This document shows, one piece after another, positions 35,003 through 47,740 of a DNA stretch of 64,000 nt. The translations under genes were made by a program, and so were the position numbers. This DNA is from Lingula anatina (lineage: Eukaryota > Brachiopoda > Lingulata > Lingulida > Lingulidae). The notes under the pieces are model-generated. The model worked only from the letters and a program-made list of their open reading frames with translations. It had not been told where the DNA came from and made no database searches. The stretch lies in NCBI RefSeq assembly GCF_001039355.2, contig NW_019774781.1, forward strand, positions 313,519-377,518, written 5' to 3'. Positions within the stretch are counted from its first letter, which is position 1. Every line of letters begins with the position of its first letter.

Positions 35003-38000
35003 GACCCCGTCACAAACTGATCTGGCAGGTATGCAGTACGACGACGGGCATTGGTGATATAAATCTGTGGGACATGTGAACCCGTGGCATAATGTTGATG
35101 GCTCAAGAAAAACTGCTTTATCCACATAATTCCAGTATTTTGAGTTGAGGCGAGACACGTTTTGTGTGAGGTGCCTCCCAGTCCTGCAGGCTAATGGGAT
35201 GTCGTATTTATTTCTTTCGTAAAAGCAAGTCCTGTTCATATGGAACACCTGGGCATTTTTGTAATTTTTGCCGGATGAAGTCTTAACGAGAAAAAATGAT
35301 TTTTCGTGATAAGAATATTTGTCGCAGCTGTACATGTAAGTGAGACACGGCCCGATGTTTTGATATCCACACTGTTCCATCAATGGTTGTTGTAACGACA
35401 ACTCGTCCGCCTCGTCTTCTTCGAAGGGTCCTAGACAGTCCACCACGCCGTCGTGTTTCTGTGAGTACGGAATGAATGTATCAGAAAAACAAGAATAGAA
35501 TTTCTTCCTATAGATATTTGCGCACTGAGCCTCATCTGATCCATCTTTACAGTGGGGTATCAAGTCGCATCGTTCGCTCATTTGAATGCATTCTCCACTG
35601 CCACAGTGAAACTGATGTGCGTTACAAGGCGGATTCATACAACCAATTTCGTCTGAGTTGTCCGAACAATCAGCCACTTTGTCACAAAATCGGGAGAAAT
35701 GAAGATAATCTCCGTTCTTACAACGCCCGAAATGAAGCAGATGACAGGTGACATTTTCGTCACTGCCGTCGAGGCAATCTTTTCGTCCGTCACACCTAGA
35801 GTCTATAGAAACACATGTGCCGTCTCCACATTTAAACTGAAAATCAGAACAGTTACTATTTTTGGTCGTTTTCGACGACACTCGCGATCGACTGCCTTCA
35901 TTGGCGTGTCTTGGGTATTCACATATCACAGAGGCTGCATGGAATTCTCGCGGACAAGGAATCATGATCCAGTTGGACGAGTAGTGAGGATTGGTGACCA
36001 TCATAGCTGCACATGAAACATCATGGTCATAAACAGGATGTCTTGAATTGAGAAGATTTGATCTCGACATGAATGCAAAATCGCTGAGAGCAATTTTTGA
36101 ATATTTAGCCGCGGTTCGAAAGCGTTCCTCTATAAAGAGTTTGTCATACTGTGGATGGTACCAGTCCGAAAATACAAGCGGTGTGTTGTCTATCCACCGG
36201 AGCACGTTCTAAAAAGAGGTAACAGCCATTTCGTGAAAAATACCAATTTCAAGACGAGAAATGCAGAACTAGGATCTTCTCAAAACTGAATTTTTTTTAT
36301 ATGTTTTAACAAAGAAATATTCAGAAAGTAACACAAGAATTTCTACCCACACCACTACTTCTCTTCATGAAATATACACGTGTGTACACAATATATTTTC
36401 TTCTTTAGGGTGGTTTGGTAACATCTACATAGGCTTTACAGCCTATGAGCCAAAGGCCAAAAAATTAATTCTATTGTCTAAAATTTGGGAATATTTTACA
36501 TGTTTTTGGTGAATTTGAAATAGTTGAAGTCTTTATATTCAATTTATGCCAGTTACTTTATCTTAAATTTGTATATTTGAACACAGATGGCTCTAATCCA
36601 AAATGACCACCACATAAGATGTTTTTTGTTTTTTTTTTTGATATGTCAACAAGTCTTTCTTACTATAAAGTTCAATTTTGTATTCATCTTCTAAGATTTT
36701 GTAAGTATTAGGAAATAGTATTGGCACTTTAGGGTTTCTGTCAAACGAAACAAATGACAGATGTTTTTGAATATAGTGCTGTCAATTAAGTATGATATAG
36801 TCCTTAATCAATTAGTAGGCAAATATCTACTATGCAAGTGAAAAGTTGCAATTTCGTGACAGAGTTAAGATCAAAGTGTGACAATACCTGTTTGGATGTT
36901 TTTCAGATAAAAGCGCACTTTGGTGCATACAGAAACGACAAATGTTACATTATAAGTGAGTAAAATAAAAATGATAAACCAGTGAGTGGCAAATGGTGCT
37001 TCCCATGTTTTTCTGACACTCAACTTTTGGGTATATCATTCTGTATGGTACGTGCATTATTTATAATGACAGAATTGGGTTACCATTGGATGTATCGTGA
37101 GTTAAAAAAGCGCACAGAAAGTTCATTCATAAGCATAATAACCTTTTCTAAAAATCTGCTTTAAAACCTGACAAAGTTAAGGCTTTACTGAGTGACAGTG
37201 ATTTAGTGCGAGGCCACTGTAGCTTACGAAAATATTAGATAGAAACATCATTTAGGATAAAAGAACCATGGCTGCAAATTAATTGAGGCCAAATAGTGCT
37301 TAAGGATGGAAACATATTTCTGATTTGACAAATCCGCTATCTACTTAAAGCGACACATAGAAATTGTGCTTTTCGCAGTGTATAATTTCGGGGTTCCCAT
37401 CAAGAGGAGTTCTGCCATGTGCATTGTTGTTTATATGTAGAACACATTTTTCAAATGTAGAGCACTAAAAATAACATTATTTCATGGAGTTTTATTGCTG
37501 AAAATAGGCCGCGACAAGTATTCTTCAGAATTGGAACTCTTTATGTAGAATGGCTGTTTATTGCTACAAGTATATGGCTGTGTCTAGATAAGGTAGGGAT
37601 TACTCTATGGGTGCATTCCCATAGATTTTAGATCGATCTATCCCCATGGGGAGTCTCACTAGATTACTGTCAGATAATCCGGCTTAAATGTCCCGCCTAC
37701 TACAAGCTGTAAGAGGTAATTAACTTTCGTGCCCGCTCGGCTGACAGCGATTTAGCGACCTAATTGGATCGATCTTATCTCTGGGAATGGGGTCTATGAC
37801 TGATGATAATTACTAACCTGTTTTTCTCGCCTAAGACCCAAGAACAGGAGGAACCGATGTTTGACGTATATCTCCAAAAACCACTGCGTATTAATTACAG
37901 TTTGATTCAAAACGGCCTTTAAAGTGAAATCGTCCAAGGCGGTCGGTAGGTCGCCTCCACTGGCCAGACACAGCTCACGTGATCTCAACCAGGTAAGGGG

Positions 38001-40457
38001 CGGTCTCGCGTCTTCGGATTGTAATTCGGTGAGTAATTTATAGCATTTTCCAGAGATACATGACGCTGCGATACCGTTATGAAAATCTTCAATTAAGCTA
38101 TCAGAGATGGCAACATAGTTTTCAAGATTGTACGAAAGGTCAAGGTCTGATTCCATCCAAGGTTCGGACTCAGCGGGTAGGGGTTCTAAGACAATACAGA
38201 CTGTCCACGCACTGAGAGTGTTCCAAGAGTATTCAAAAGTGCCACCGGCGTATTTAGTATTTTTCAAGATAAATGTCGGTGTGCTAGCGAGTATGCGACC
38301 TGTGGGAGCTTTGTTATGCCCTTCACCAAAGGCAGATGTGGAATATTCTTCTATTTTAAGTTTAAGTTCAGTTCCAATGGATCGACACAGTCTTATTGTG
38401 AAATTCAGAGAATAAAAACACCATTTGCAATACCTGTCCTTTTTTAATGTTATTGTATATGTAATTCCGGTATATTGCCGTCCACAAAATCCGAATAATG
38501 CACCTGTTGATTTAGTAATCGTTTCGTTGCGCGTTCTTTCTTCATTGGGTTCAAAAAATTCTTCCGAATTCTCCAAATAATTTTGTGGCCACAGATCATT
38601 GGTAAAAGATAAAGATGAACAAAAAGTACGAGTCGTAAAAATGTGACCGTTAAATCTTGTTGTTGTTATTTCGAACACTTTACCTTCAAATCTTTTGTTG
38701 TGTTCTCTGTAAGAGAGGTCACATTGTTTTCGAATAGAATCCCGCCATCTTTGTTCAAAATATATCGTCATATGAGTATCATATGGGAAAAACCTGTACC
38801 ACCGTTTTACCAATGGACTCCCTAAATAAATCAACAGCATTCCATTAACTTGACAACCAGATCTTACCGGCACTCGCACATTAATTGAAGTATCATATAC
38901 ATGACCAGAACTACCGTTATATCTTGTTTGGCATGTGCTGTTGTTGCTAAAATATAGAAAATTAACCCACTGCCCAATCTGGATGTTTGATTCATTCCAG
39001 TGCACAATATGGCTGTCTTCAAGCCTATATGACAAACTGAATGTTATTTTACGTTTAGGTATTAAACACGACCCATTGATATTGTCAAATCGAAAACAGT
39101 AGAATATCACACGTGGTCGACTAAAAAAGATAACCGCCTTGAGTTTTTCCATACCATCCCTGTGGTCCATATCGTCGTAGTTACAACTCGGCCCGACCAC
39201 CGCCAAGTTATTATACAAGTCACTGTAACCAGTAAGTATTTTTCCAAAGAACAGGCAACTGTTTCCAACCTCTCCTTGCAGCATAGCAAAGGGTGATATC
39301 AAATTGCGAAAATTGCTTTCTAAACTAACCGTGGAATTTGAGAAAAGATCGATATCATAGCGAACTAAGGGTTCAGGGGATACGGTTAGACGAACCGAAG
39401 TGTGATTATTGAGGTTTGAACAAATCGTGTCCAAGCGGCCGTTAGCGTTTCTTGAAGATTGGCATAGTGTCCCGGGGGTATAGTGTGTTACAAAAGACAT
39501 GTAGCGGGCAACAAACACCCATGGTGTAGGACCCAGTGTGTGCCTTTCCTCCGTTAAGTTAAAAAATACATTCCAACCTATAGTGCGGATGGAACCATTT
39601 TTCAATGGGATCTGAGTGTCAGTAGGATACAAAATTATCCTGGATCCTGGAGGTCCGTCGTAAACGTGCAATGTATACGGTACAGAGCTGTTTAAAGAAA
39701 TGTTTGAATACACTTCCCAGTGTAGTGAAATTTGATCACCACCTCCAGCAATGATATGAACGTGATATTCCACTCTATTATTGCACTGCGTTGAAATGAG
39801 CGTTGTTTTGGGGTGAAACTCGCCTTGGCGCGACGACAAAACTGTAGGCAGCTGAACCTGATGGCAGTCTGAAAATACAGCCTGATATTCGATGTGAAAT
39901 CCGGACAATTCTTCAAAACCATATGTTAAATATTCCATGCAGAGCTTATTTCTGGGAAGGGTGAGTTCCGTTGAGTTGAGATACGTCAGCTCTCCCCAAA
40001 ATTTACCAAATAGTCGGGAGTCGTTACACGATCCTAGAGATATGGAAAGATAATCATAGTAGTTATAATCTATTGAGAAATGATTTAATCTTAACCTTAT
40101 CCTGCTATCCTTTGTAGTAGTTATCTCCCAACTCTGTATGTGCGGTGGATCAGAACTTTGGTCAAAATTTGGATTTTGAATAACACCGCATATCCCATTG
40201 ATGCCCAGAACATGTGTACCACCATCGGTATATTCATTCGTTTGTTCCTCACACTCGCCCCAGGCACACTTGTGAATTAACTTCCTCGCTTTGTAATCCG
40301 TCAACGCCGGTAATTGCAACACAGACCTCTTCACGCATTCGCGAATTAATGAACGGGCATAAGACGCTGTCAAGTGACTAATGTGGTCACCGACACCACT
40401 TTCAGAGAAAAGCGTAAAAACTAAAAGGAATATGCACCACGTCTTTTTGATTCCCAT
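35003..40457 (-). CDS. CUB and C-type lectin GRL101-like receptor, 5' copy (3' end missing at an N)
   Basis: Exon 1 is 40457-37818 (880 codons, donor aaaacag then gttagt) and the start of the terminal exon is 36208-35003. I start at the ATG giving MGIKKTWCIFLLVFTLFSES, a good signal peptide; the frame is open 11 codons further up but without an ATG. Residues about 90-194 form a CUB domain (CGVIQNPNF, then a YDYLSI core). A second CUB-like stretch follows (CHQVQLP, VYDGPPGSR). About 500 N-glycosylation-rich residues of no recognised family come next. Residues about 794-880 are the first half of a C-type lectin domain, completed by exon 2, which runs through LDLa modules until the N at 35002. 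The full receptor would be about 1,880 residues with the terminal exon seen at 29160-32174. It is probably a cell-surface recognition receptor; the ligand is unknown. Confidence 0.8.
37614..37789. mobile_element. MITE with cattcccatagatttta ends, copy 2
   Basis: Nearly identical to 34534-34710 and in the same intronic place, about 30 bases from the exon-1 donor of the 5' receptor copy. Confidence 0.75.
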
Positions 40458-40499
40458 CGCCAAATCTAAAATCGACTGCCGCCTTAACACTGAGTACTG

Positions 40500-41039
40500 C
40501 GCGCGACTGACACGCGCGAAAAAGTGTTACTCTTTGACTTGTCGACTGTAATCAGTTAATGGCCGCCGTGCAATCAGATGATGGATCTTTTATTGATTAA
40601 GATACATTAATATTTAAAAGAAAAGGACACAAGCGTCAAAAAAAGGTGAAAGTCATTATTTGGTGTAGTGGATGTGTGTGTATGAAGTCTCGCTGCCGTG
40701 CCGATGTAACGTGAATGCAAGTCCGTTCTATAAGAACCGTAGTCCGCTTCCCATTACTTTTGTACAGGTGCCATTCGCCCCATATACAGACTTGACATTT
40801 AATATGGAATATTTTCTGCAAATCATAATTAATCAATATTTTCCTATTTTGCTGACTGATAAATGAAAATAAGGATTGTTCGATGCCATTGTGACATCAG
40901 TTCATTAATTGAATTCGCCAGTGAAGCAAACAAAAATACATGTATATTGCCTATTTTAACTCATACGACAACCATTGAAAGTGATATTTTTGGATCTCCG
41001 TATTTTCCAAATTATCGTCTTTAAAAGAGTTGCATGCCC
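40500..41039. other. Receptor upstream region, nothing further seen
   Basis: Presumed 5' flank of the receptor, with a GC-rich cgcgcgactgacacgcgcg segment at about 40499-40517. No TATA box or other gene is evident. Confidence 0.35.
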
Positions 41040-41430
41040 CACAAAGGCCCCTCCTTGTCGTATCCGACATAGATATCTTTTGAAGTCATATGACGTAATG
41101 TGTTGTAGTCCAATAGCTCTCAAGTAATGCGTCGGCCTCTTTGTGTAGAGAAATTAACTATACAATTAAAAGTAAAGTAGACGTAATTAGATCCACGTAA
41201 GGTAAGAAATAAGTATATAAGCGATACCTTGAGAGAGAGAAAAGAGACATGTAGAGGACAGCTAGAGAAAGCAGCCAAGGAAGAGATTGGAAGTGACGGA
41301 ATACGGAACAGACGAGTTACATGTAGGAGTTGGAGACCACTTAGAATATGTAGCTACCGAGCGACAACGAATAAATTGTTTAACTGGTCATCATGTGGAC
41401 ATGGGTTTTCTTTGCGCGACCTTATACGTA
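41040..41430 (+). mobile_element. LTR-like fragment (plus orientation)
   Basis: Begins near tgtcgtatccgacat and has a promoter-like tatataagcg at about 41214-41223 and an AATAAA near 41369, followed by aactggtcatcatgtggac. The same order of landmarks is found in reverse at 53435-53945. It reads as a solo or truncated LTR; no gag or pol frames are adjacent. Confidence 0.5.
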
Positions 41431-41685
41431 AAGCCTAGATCCCAACCGAACGTACGGGCTACTACGTGTGGTCTACGGTCAAAAAGGTGGAGCCTCTTTG
41501 CAACCCCACAAATGTAATGTGTGCAAAATTGTTGGTAAATAATAACTTTTGCTGACTCGTCACATCACAATTTTTAGGATGATGAGTCTGATTAAATATT
41601 TGACATATAATTTTTATCCCTAAGGCCATAACATTTAATACAGGCAACAATTTGCTACATTGTTATTATTGTTAAAACGATTATG

Positions 41686-41937
41686 TGTAGTGTTCACAAA
41701 TATAATTCCCAGACATGTAAATTAATTTGATTAGAGTCGATTGCTTGTGCACTCGACTCGTTTTATGGCCTTACCTGTAGTTATGTAACTTAAGTGGACG
41801 TGTGCAATTTGAATTAAAATTAATATATACCGCCAAATACTGCAGCACAGAATCCACCTATAGATAAGAAATACGTATAAAAAGATGTCTAGAATTAAGA
41901 TCGGGGGGCAGACTGAAGAAGACACGAAGTGGACCGC
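41686..41937 (+). mobile_element. LTR-like fragment, left arm of an inverted pair
   Basis: Begins tgtagtgttcacaaatat and runs through a TATA-like tataaaaag at about 41877 before breaking off after ggaccgct. Its reverse complement is 42232-42484 with very few differences; the arms are separated by about 294 bases. Confidence 0.6.
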
Positions 41938-41984
41938 TAAATATGTTATGTACCTTTACATATACATATGAGATGAATGTCCTA

Positions 41985-42484
41985 AACTTATATAATTTAC
42001 AACGCTTAATTCAAGCGTGGGCTCGAAATAGGACATTACGTTTTAAACTTACTCAGTGGATAACGCAATTCGAAATTCCACGGTTCGTGTCAGATTTACG
42101 TAATGTCGCGCAAAGAAAACCCAAGTCCACATAATGACCAGTTTAATGGTTTATTCGTTGACGATCTCTAACTACATGTTCTATACGTGAAGCCTCCAAC
42201 TTCTAAGCCGTCTCCCATAGCTCCGACGAGCGGTCCACTTCGTGTCTTCTTCAGTCTGCCCCCCGATCTTAATTCTAGACATCTTTTTATACGTATTTCT
42301 TATCTATAGGTGGATTCTGTGCTGCAGTATTTGGCGGTACATATTAATTTTAATTATTCAAATTGCACACGTCCACTTAAGTTACATAACTACAGGTAAG
42401 GCCATAAAACGAGTCGAGTGCACAAGCAATCGACTCTAATCAAATTAATTCACATGTCTGGGAATTATATTTGTGAACACTACA
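41985..42484 (-). mobile_element. LTR-like element (minus orientation), right arm of the inverted pair
   Basis: Read on the minus strand it starts tgtagtgttcac at 42484, passes the TATA-like box, an AATAAA near 42150, and the aactggtcattatgtgg motif, and ends near a tttcgagcccacgcttg motif at about 42010. The part 42232-42484 pairs with 41686-41937. A further 3' fragment in plus orientation is at 42835-42950. Confidence 0.55.
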
Positions 42485-42950
42485 TATGATAGACGGGTTA
42501 TATAACAAAACCGGCCTCGTTTTGGCAAATCACGAACAATCAATATTCCTTGTTGCCTTCTTTCTTGTTATGAATGAGACTATAAAAGTTTCTGGTAGAC
42601 TACACTGAGATGGAGGAGACATTAAAATGGGGAAAAAGTGGGAAATCGTGCGTGAGGAGCACCTCCATCGTGCTACTTTTGGGAGGACGCAAACAGCACG
42701 TAGACACTTTTCGACATGATCAACAGCTGCTACGTGCGATCTACATGTACTGTAGCTACGTCCTGGCTGGACGCAAGGAGCCTAAAAACCATGCGTCCAA
42801 AACGTATATAGTTGGGACCTTGGTCTAAATCTGACATAAACGTGGAATCTTTGGATTGCATTATCCACTAAGTTAGTCTAAAACGTAATGTCCTATTTCG
42901 AGCCCAGCTTGAATTAAGCGTACAAAATTATATAAGTTTAGTACATTAAT

Positions 42951-44760
42951 TCCTTATGTAGATAAAAAGGTTCTTTATGAGTGCATGAATTGAGAGGAGT
43001 CGCCGAGGCTAGTTTGCTGTCAAAATTTGTTATCATACACAACACAACAGAATCAAATAGATGTAGGTTGAAAATGTCATTTTATTGACATTTGCACTTT
43101 GATTAATGTTCAAAGTACGAATGAAAATTACTGAGAGTTAGATATAAATCTATGAATGACAATCATGTATGTTATTTAATTTTCAAGCTTAAAGATATAA
43201 TTTACATTTCAGCAAAGATGGAGGGAAAAAGAGCCCACACATGGCAGTATGTTTTAGACAAATTTTATGTCCAAAATTCGGCCGAGGCTGAGAGCGAGCT
43301 GCACAACCCCTACCCTTCAGGAAGGGGACGTAGGTTTCCTCAATGCTCTGACAGCCCACTAATAGAGTTGTCTCTCTTGGCCTTATAACTGCCATATGTG
43401 CCCTATGCTAAAGTTATGCCCTGTATGTTGACTTAAACAAAATGAGAACTGCTATCCCATAGAGGCTTACCTATATGTCAAATATTTTTGAACATAAATA
43501 CCATACATGTTATAATGATACATAGAATTAATAATTGTTTTGCAGTGTTAATTAATCAGGGAAGATTAGGGAGGGACAGGGTTGGGTTTGAGAAACTTTA
43601 TGAAATTCACTAAAAACTCTTCTCTCCTGAGCATGTTTTGGCACCAATGTGTTATCCACTCTAAATAGTGACGCTTTCAATGACTCTATAGTCACTTAAG
43701 AAGTGGTACACGCCTTGTTGAAGGCCTCTTGAAGATGTCTGTAAAGTCTGTTTTGACCGGTTTGGCGGTATGGGCAAAATCTGGCCTCAATAAAGAAAGC
43801 CACGCGGTTTCAGTGTTCTACCCAGAAATGGTCATGGTCCCCAATTCATTAGAGAAACAGGCTACGCTGTTAAGCTGTTTACAGTGGCTTCCGCAGAGGT
43901 CGCCTGATATCCTTACCTGCTGAAGCCATTTTAGTGTTAGCTTAGAGCCTTGAAAAACGCGTTTTGGTGACAATTTGTCCCTCATTCAAAACGGACTGGG
44001 TGGTTTGGGTTAAATTGCAGCAGCATATCCTGTATGTATCCTGTCTGGGCATAATCTATAAAACTCTGCAGACCATTCCGTTTGACACAATAATCTGTCT
44101 GGCAATGTCTGACTTTTTCTACCACAAATTAACAAATTTGTAAAACACTGCATAGCTCATTTTACCCACTGCAAACCCGACCACTTGCATGCAATATTTC
44201 AAATTCTTCTAAGCAGCAGTTGCCGACATGGATACTTTTTTGACAGAACCATGCTTCATCAAAGGTAAGCTTTGACTAGCCCAAAGGAGCACTAGACAAT
44301 TAAAAGACTGCAAATAACACAACGCAGAAGTGCAACAGACTTGGTAGTCAGTTAAGTAGCGACACACCTGACTTCATACTTCTACAGTCAGATATCTTAT
44401 GTGAGATCTGAGTTTTTTAAGAAGAACGCATTTTTACCTAGGTATACCTTTAAAACTGAAATATTCCATATGAAATGACATGTCTGTAGTAACCCCAATG
44501 CTCCTTATACCCCCTAACCAGTACAAATCATATAGGAGTTTGGACTTCCATTCCTAGAACTTGCATTCCTGTTACACCGGTCTGAGTGTCCCACACGATA
44601 TAGAGTCCGGTTGCCATTAATGTGCTCAGGTGGGCCTCGCCCAAGGTTTTGATCCACTTACGTCAGGCCAACCCTAACTTGTATAATTAAAAGGAGGGTG
44701 GGCTCTCTGTTACAGGGAGCCTAAGTTTTGTCACACCGATGTCAAATTTTGGTTTATTTT
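42951..44760. other. Intergenic, no gene seen
   Basis: No splice-supported coding segment. A few frames of 60-80 codons are present but match nothing I recognise and have no supporting context. Confidence 0.4.
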
Positions 44761-44815
44761 TTCTTCTTTAAATCTTGTTCCTAAGTAGTCTCTTATTAAT
44801 CCAAAAGTATGATAA

Positions 44816-44817
<2 letters not shown>

Positions 44818-44849
<32 letters not shown>

Positions 44850-45600
44850 TTATTTTGAGTCTAAAATCTATTATAACATGTTCAGAAGTCTTTTCATATA
44901 CATGAAACAATTTCTTAAGAAATCAATCATTAGGAATAGATGAGTAAAAAATTACACAGCTTAACGACAAAAAATTTAAGAGTGTTCTAGATAAAACATA
45001 CGGATTCACATATAAAAGCACTTACACTACACAACTAAAATATGTTTATTAAGAAAAAATAATCAATTCAAGGTTAAAAACAGCCTTTTTTGCACACAGA
45101 AAAAATTATAAGTAGAGCAGACTTGTTTCTTACAGTGCACAAATGGAATTACTATAAAATTTGTTAAATCAATTTAAAAGTTGATTAGTCAAAAAACTTC
45201 CTGAATAGGTATGTCTTCAATTCTTTTTTAAGCTTGGTAGACTCAATTGATCGGATTTCCAGTGGTGATAAATTCCATTCCTTTGGACCTGTCACCATAA
45301 GTTTTTAGGCGCATTTTTACCGGCTAAAGTAACAATTTGTCTACAGACCGCAGATTTCTTGCTGGACTATAGTGAGTGACTAATTCACTTCAGTAGATCG
45401 GTGCAACTTTGTAAAGGCATTATGAGCAAAGACTAGAAATTTAAATAAAATCCTGGCTTGCAGAGGTAGCCAATGTTACTCTTTTATAACTAGGGTGATG
45501 CGGTAACTCATGGATGTACGGGTTAACAATCTAGCTGAGATGTTCTGAATACGATGCAGTCTTTTCATCTGGTTTTTGGACAACCATATAATAAAAAGTA
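44818..45600 (-). mobile_element. 5'-truncated LINE remnant with AAT-repeat tail
   Basis: On the minus strand, degenerate frames read HWLPLQARILFKF, then, after a stop, a basic region, then PKEWNLSPLEIRS and KLKKELKTYLF. This is the usual C-terminal end of the reverse-transcriptase protein of Jockey/CR1-type LINEs. It is followed by a 3' tail of ATT repeats (44818-44846 on the plus strand). Several stops interrupt it. It is a dead 5'-truncated insertion. Confidence 0.75.
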
Positions 45601-45715
45601 ATTAAAATGATAATGTTTATAATCTCTAGCTCTAGCTTTACAAAAAGATTTATGACCAAACAAAAACATAAGTAGCGTAATGAAATATGTAATCACAGCA
45701 CAAAAAGTATACCCA

Positions 45716-46148
45716 GGGGCCGGTTTCACAAAGCAGTAGTTAGTTAGAACTAATTACTGAACTACCTCGCTAACGAGCAAACTTAGCGATTTTCGAGGGG
45801 TGTTTCACGAAGCAGTCGTTAACTCATCCCTAAGTTCAGTCGTAACTCATCCGTAAGTTCAGTCACCGTAGTCTCGAAACCGTCTGCCGGAAGTGGAACT
45901 CTTGCGTAAAAGTGTCACGAAAGCACTAACTCTCCGGTAACTAAGCAACCTTTTTATTTCACTCATTACGCATGCGTACGATGAAACTCTAGAGTTAGCG
46001 ACTGGTCTGACCAGTCGTTAAATATCCAAGGCAACAACGAGACAATAACGAGCGAGAGAACTAGCGACTGCTTCGTGAAACGGCACTATAACTAGCGAGA
46101 GGCTAACTACCGATCGCTAACTAACTACTGCTTTGTGAAACCGGCCCC
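45716..46148. mobile_element. MITE with GGGCCGGTTTCACAAAGCAG ends
   Basis: Terminal inverted repeats of about 30 bases: ggggccggtttcacaaagca on the left and tgctttgtgaaaccggcccc on the right, followed inward by agtagttagttag and complement. A CAG on both sides may be a 3-bp target duplication. The interior contains further cgttaact/agttaacg half-sites; there is no coding frame. Confidence 0.85.
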
Positions 46149-47100
46149 AGGCCTGTTAGCGACTCTTAAATGCCTATGTATTTGTTGAGTCTTGGTTTCT
46201 GTCTGAATTTTAACTACGTGAGATTTCAATATTTTAATTAAATTAAAGCATTTGAAAGAATTGTGTTGTTCATTCCTTCTGAAAATAAATAAACGAGAGC
46301 GAACTGTATCTCATATCATTTATAAAAAGAAAATCATAATAAATTTGCAAAATGCTGAGATTAATACTTGTAACTGTAAAAATATAATCTTTATGTGATT
46401 TGATTGAAGTTTTAAACGGTTCCCAAACTTTTTCTTTAAAGCTTATTATACTTGCTTAATTTCTACTCACTATTAAATGCCGGCTATAATCGTTGGCTCT
46501 TTTAGAAATTGTATTGGATTATTTGGCTTTTAAATTTGCGGGACTACAGCACTGTTAACTCTGCATAGCGCCGCCACATGGCAGCACTGTTGCAAATGCG
46601 ACAGTTGTCAATCTAATCGGTGTCTCTGTAGCACTGTCAGTGGTCCCGTATTACTTTGCAGTGTGGGACATCTGCTTTTTACACGCTATGATTCAACTGT
46701 GCTGTTTAATTTATAAAATAGATGTCGTTCTACCGCAGCATGAGCGACCATATTTAAGGAACTTATTGCCTACACTGTAAAATGATTTGAACTAGTTCTA
46801 AATGATAAGGAAAATTTCCACTAGGTAAATATACATGTATACCCTATTTTTATTTTCAATATAATATAGTTTTTTGCTATTCGTCCCTTACATAGCAAAT
46901 GAGTATTAGGGGTTTCAATATCAGTAATAACAGCATACACGCTTATGCCCACAGCAAGTTTTATTTTACTTTTATCTCTGACAGGTCTAGATCAAGGTGA
47001 TTAACGCACCCCTCCCAACTCCAAAATTCCAGGTGGAACTTTATTATTCGAAGGTTTGGTGAAGGTGGCTTAACAGTGGACTGCTAGGCTCAATAGTCTA
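46149..47100. other. Intergenic, no gene seen
   Basis: No feature can be supported apart from AT-rich low-complexity stretches. Confidence 0.35.
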
Positions 47101-47119
47101 GTGAGATTTTTGAAAAAAG

Positions 47120-47620
47120 GCTCTGCATAAGAGGCAAGGGGCATTTTGGGGTAAAAGTTGGGAACCAGGCTTATTAGCATAATTTTGGGATACTGAATCC
47201 GATTTACCCGGTTCCCAAGNATCACATTCCCTGACCCTGAGAACATAGGTGTAGACACTTCATTTGTCATGTTTGCTTGCCTAGTTACAGAGATACAGAA
47301 GAAAAACGGTTTTTCAGTAATGGCGATCCTAATTTGCATATTTAGGAAAATTGCGTAAATCTAATTCTAACAGAAACATCCTTATAATGTTCCTCGACCC
47401 TGAAAATATAGGTAAAGACACTTCATTTGTCATGTTCACCTGTCTAGTTCCAGAGGTATTGCAGAAAATAGGAAATCTGGCGGCCATTTTGTTTTTTTGC
47501 AAATTAGACCATTTAAAACGCAAAATTTCGCTTGGGAACCGGGTAAATCGGATTCAGCATCCCAAAATTATGCTAATAAGCCTGGTTCCCAACTTTTACC
47601 CCAAAATGCCCCTACTATTC
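47120..47620. repeat. Inverted repeat enclosing a direct repeat
   Basis: Outer arms of about 90 bases (47130-47219 and 47530-47612) are inverted and share ttgggaaccaggcttatta and its complement. Between them two direct copies share gacacttcatttgtcatgtt (47226-47345 and 47387-47520). A single N at 47220 sits at the inner edge of the left arm, so part of the structure may be an assembly artefact. Confidence 0.65.
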
Positions 47621-47740
47621 ATCTTTTGTGGAAATCCCACTAGACTACAACAAATTCTAATCAGTTAGCAATCATTTAGTTGATAAGCTCACCTGAGGAA
47701 GCTTCCCTCGATGCCTTTTCCCCAGAAGCATTACTTTTAT

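Noticed and set aside
34715-36205. A 496-codon frame fusing LDLa modules to the lectin half-domain
   Set aside because: The fusion passes through an N at 35002 where two paralogous segments are joined; it is treated as two partial exons.
40458-40490. Upstream extension of receptor exon 1
   Set aside because: The extension has no ATG; the first codon would be GTG. The ATG at 40457 gives a proper signal peptide.
47351-47668. 105-codon frame across the inverted repeat
   Set aside because: The frame spans repeat arms, has no splice or family support, and similar text appears on the opposite strand because of the inverted repeat.
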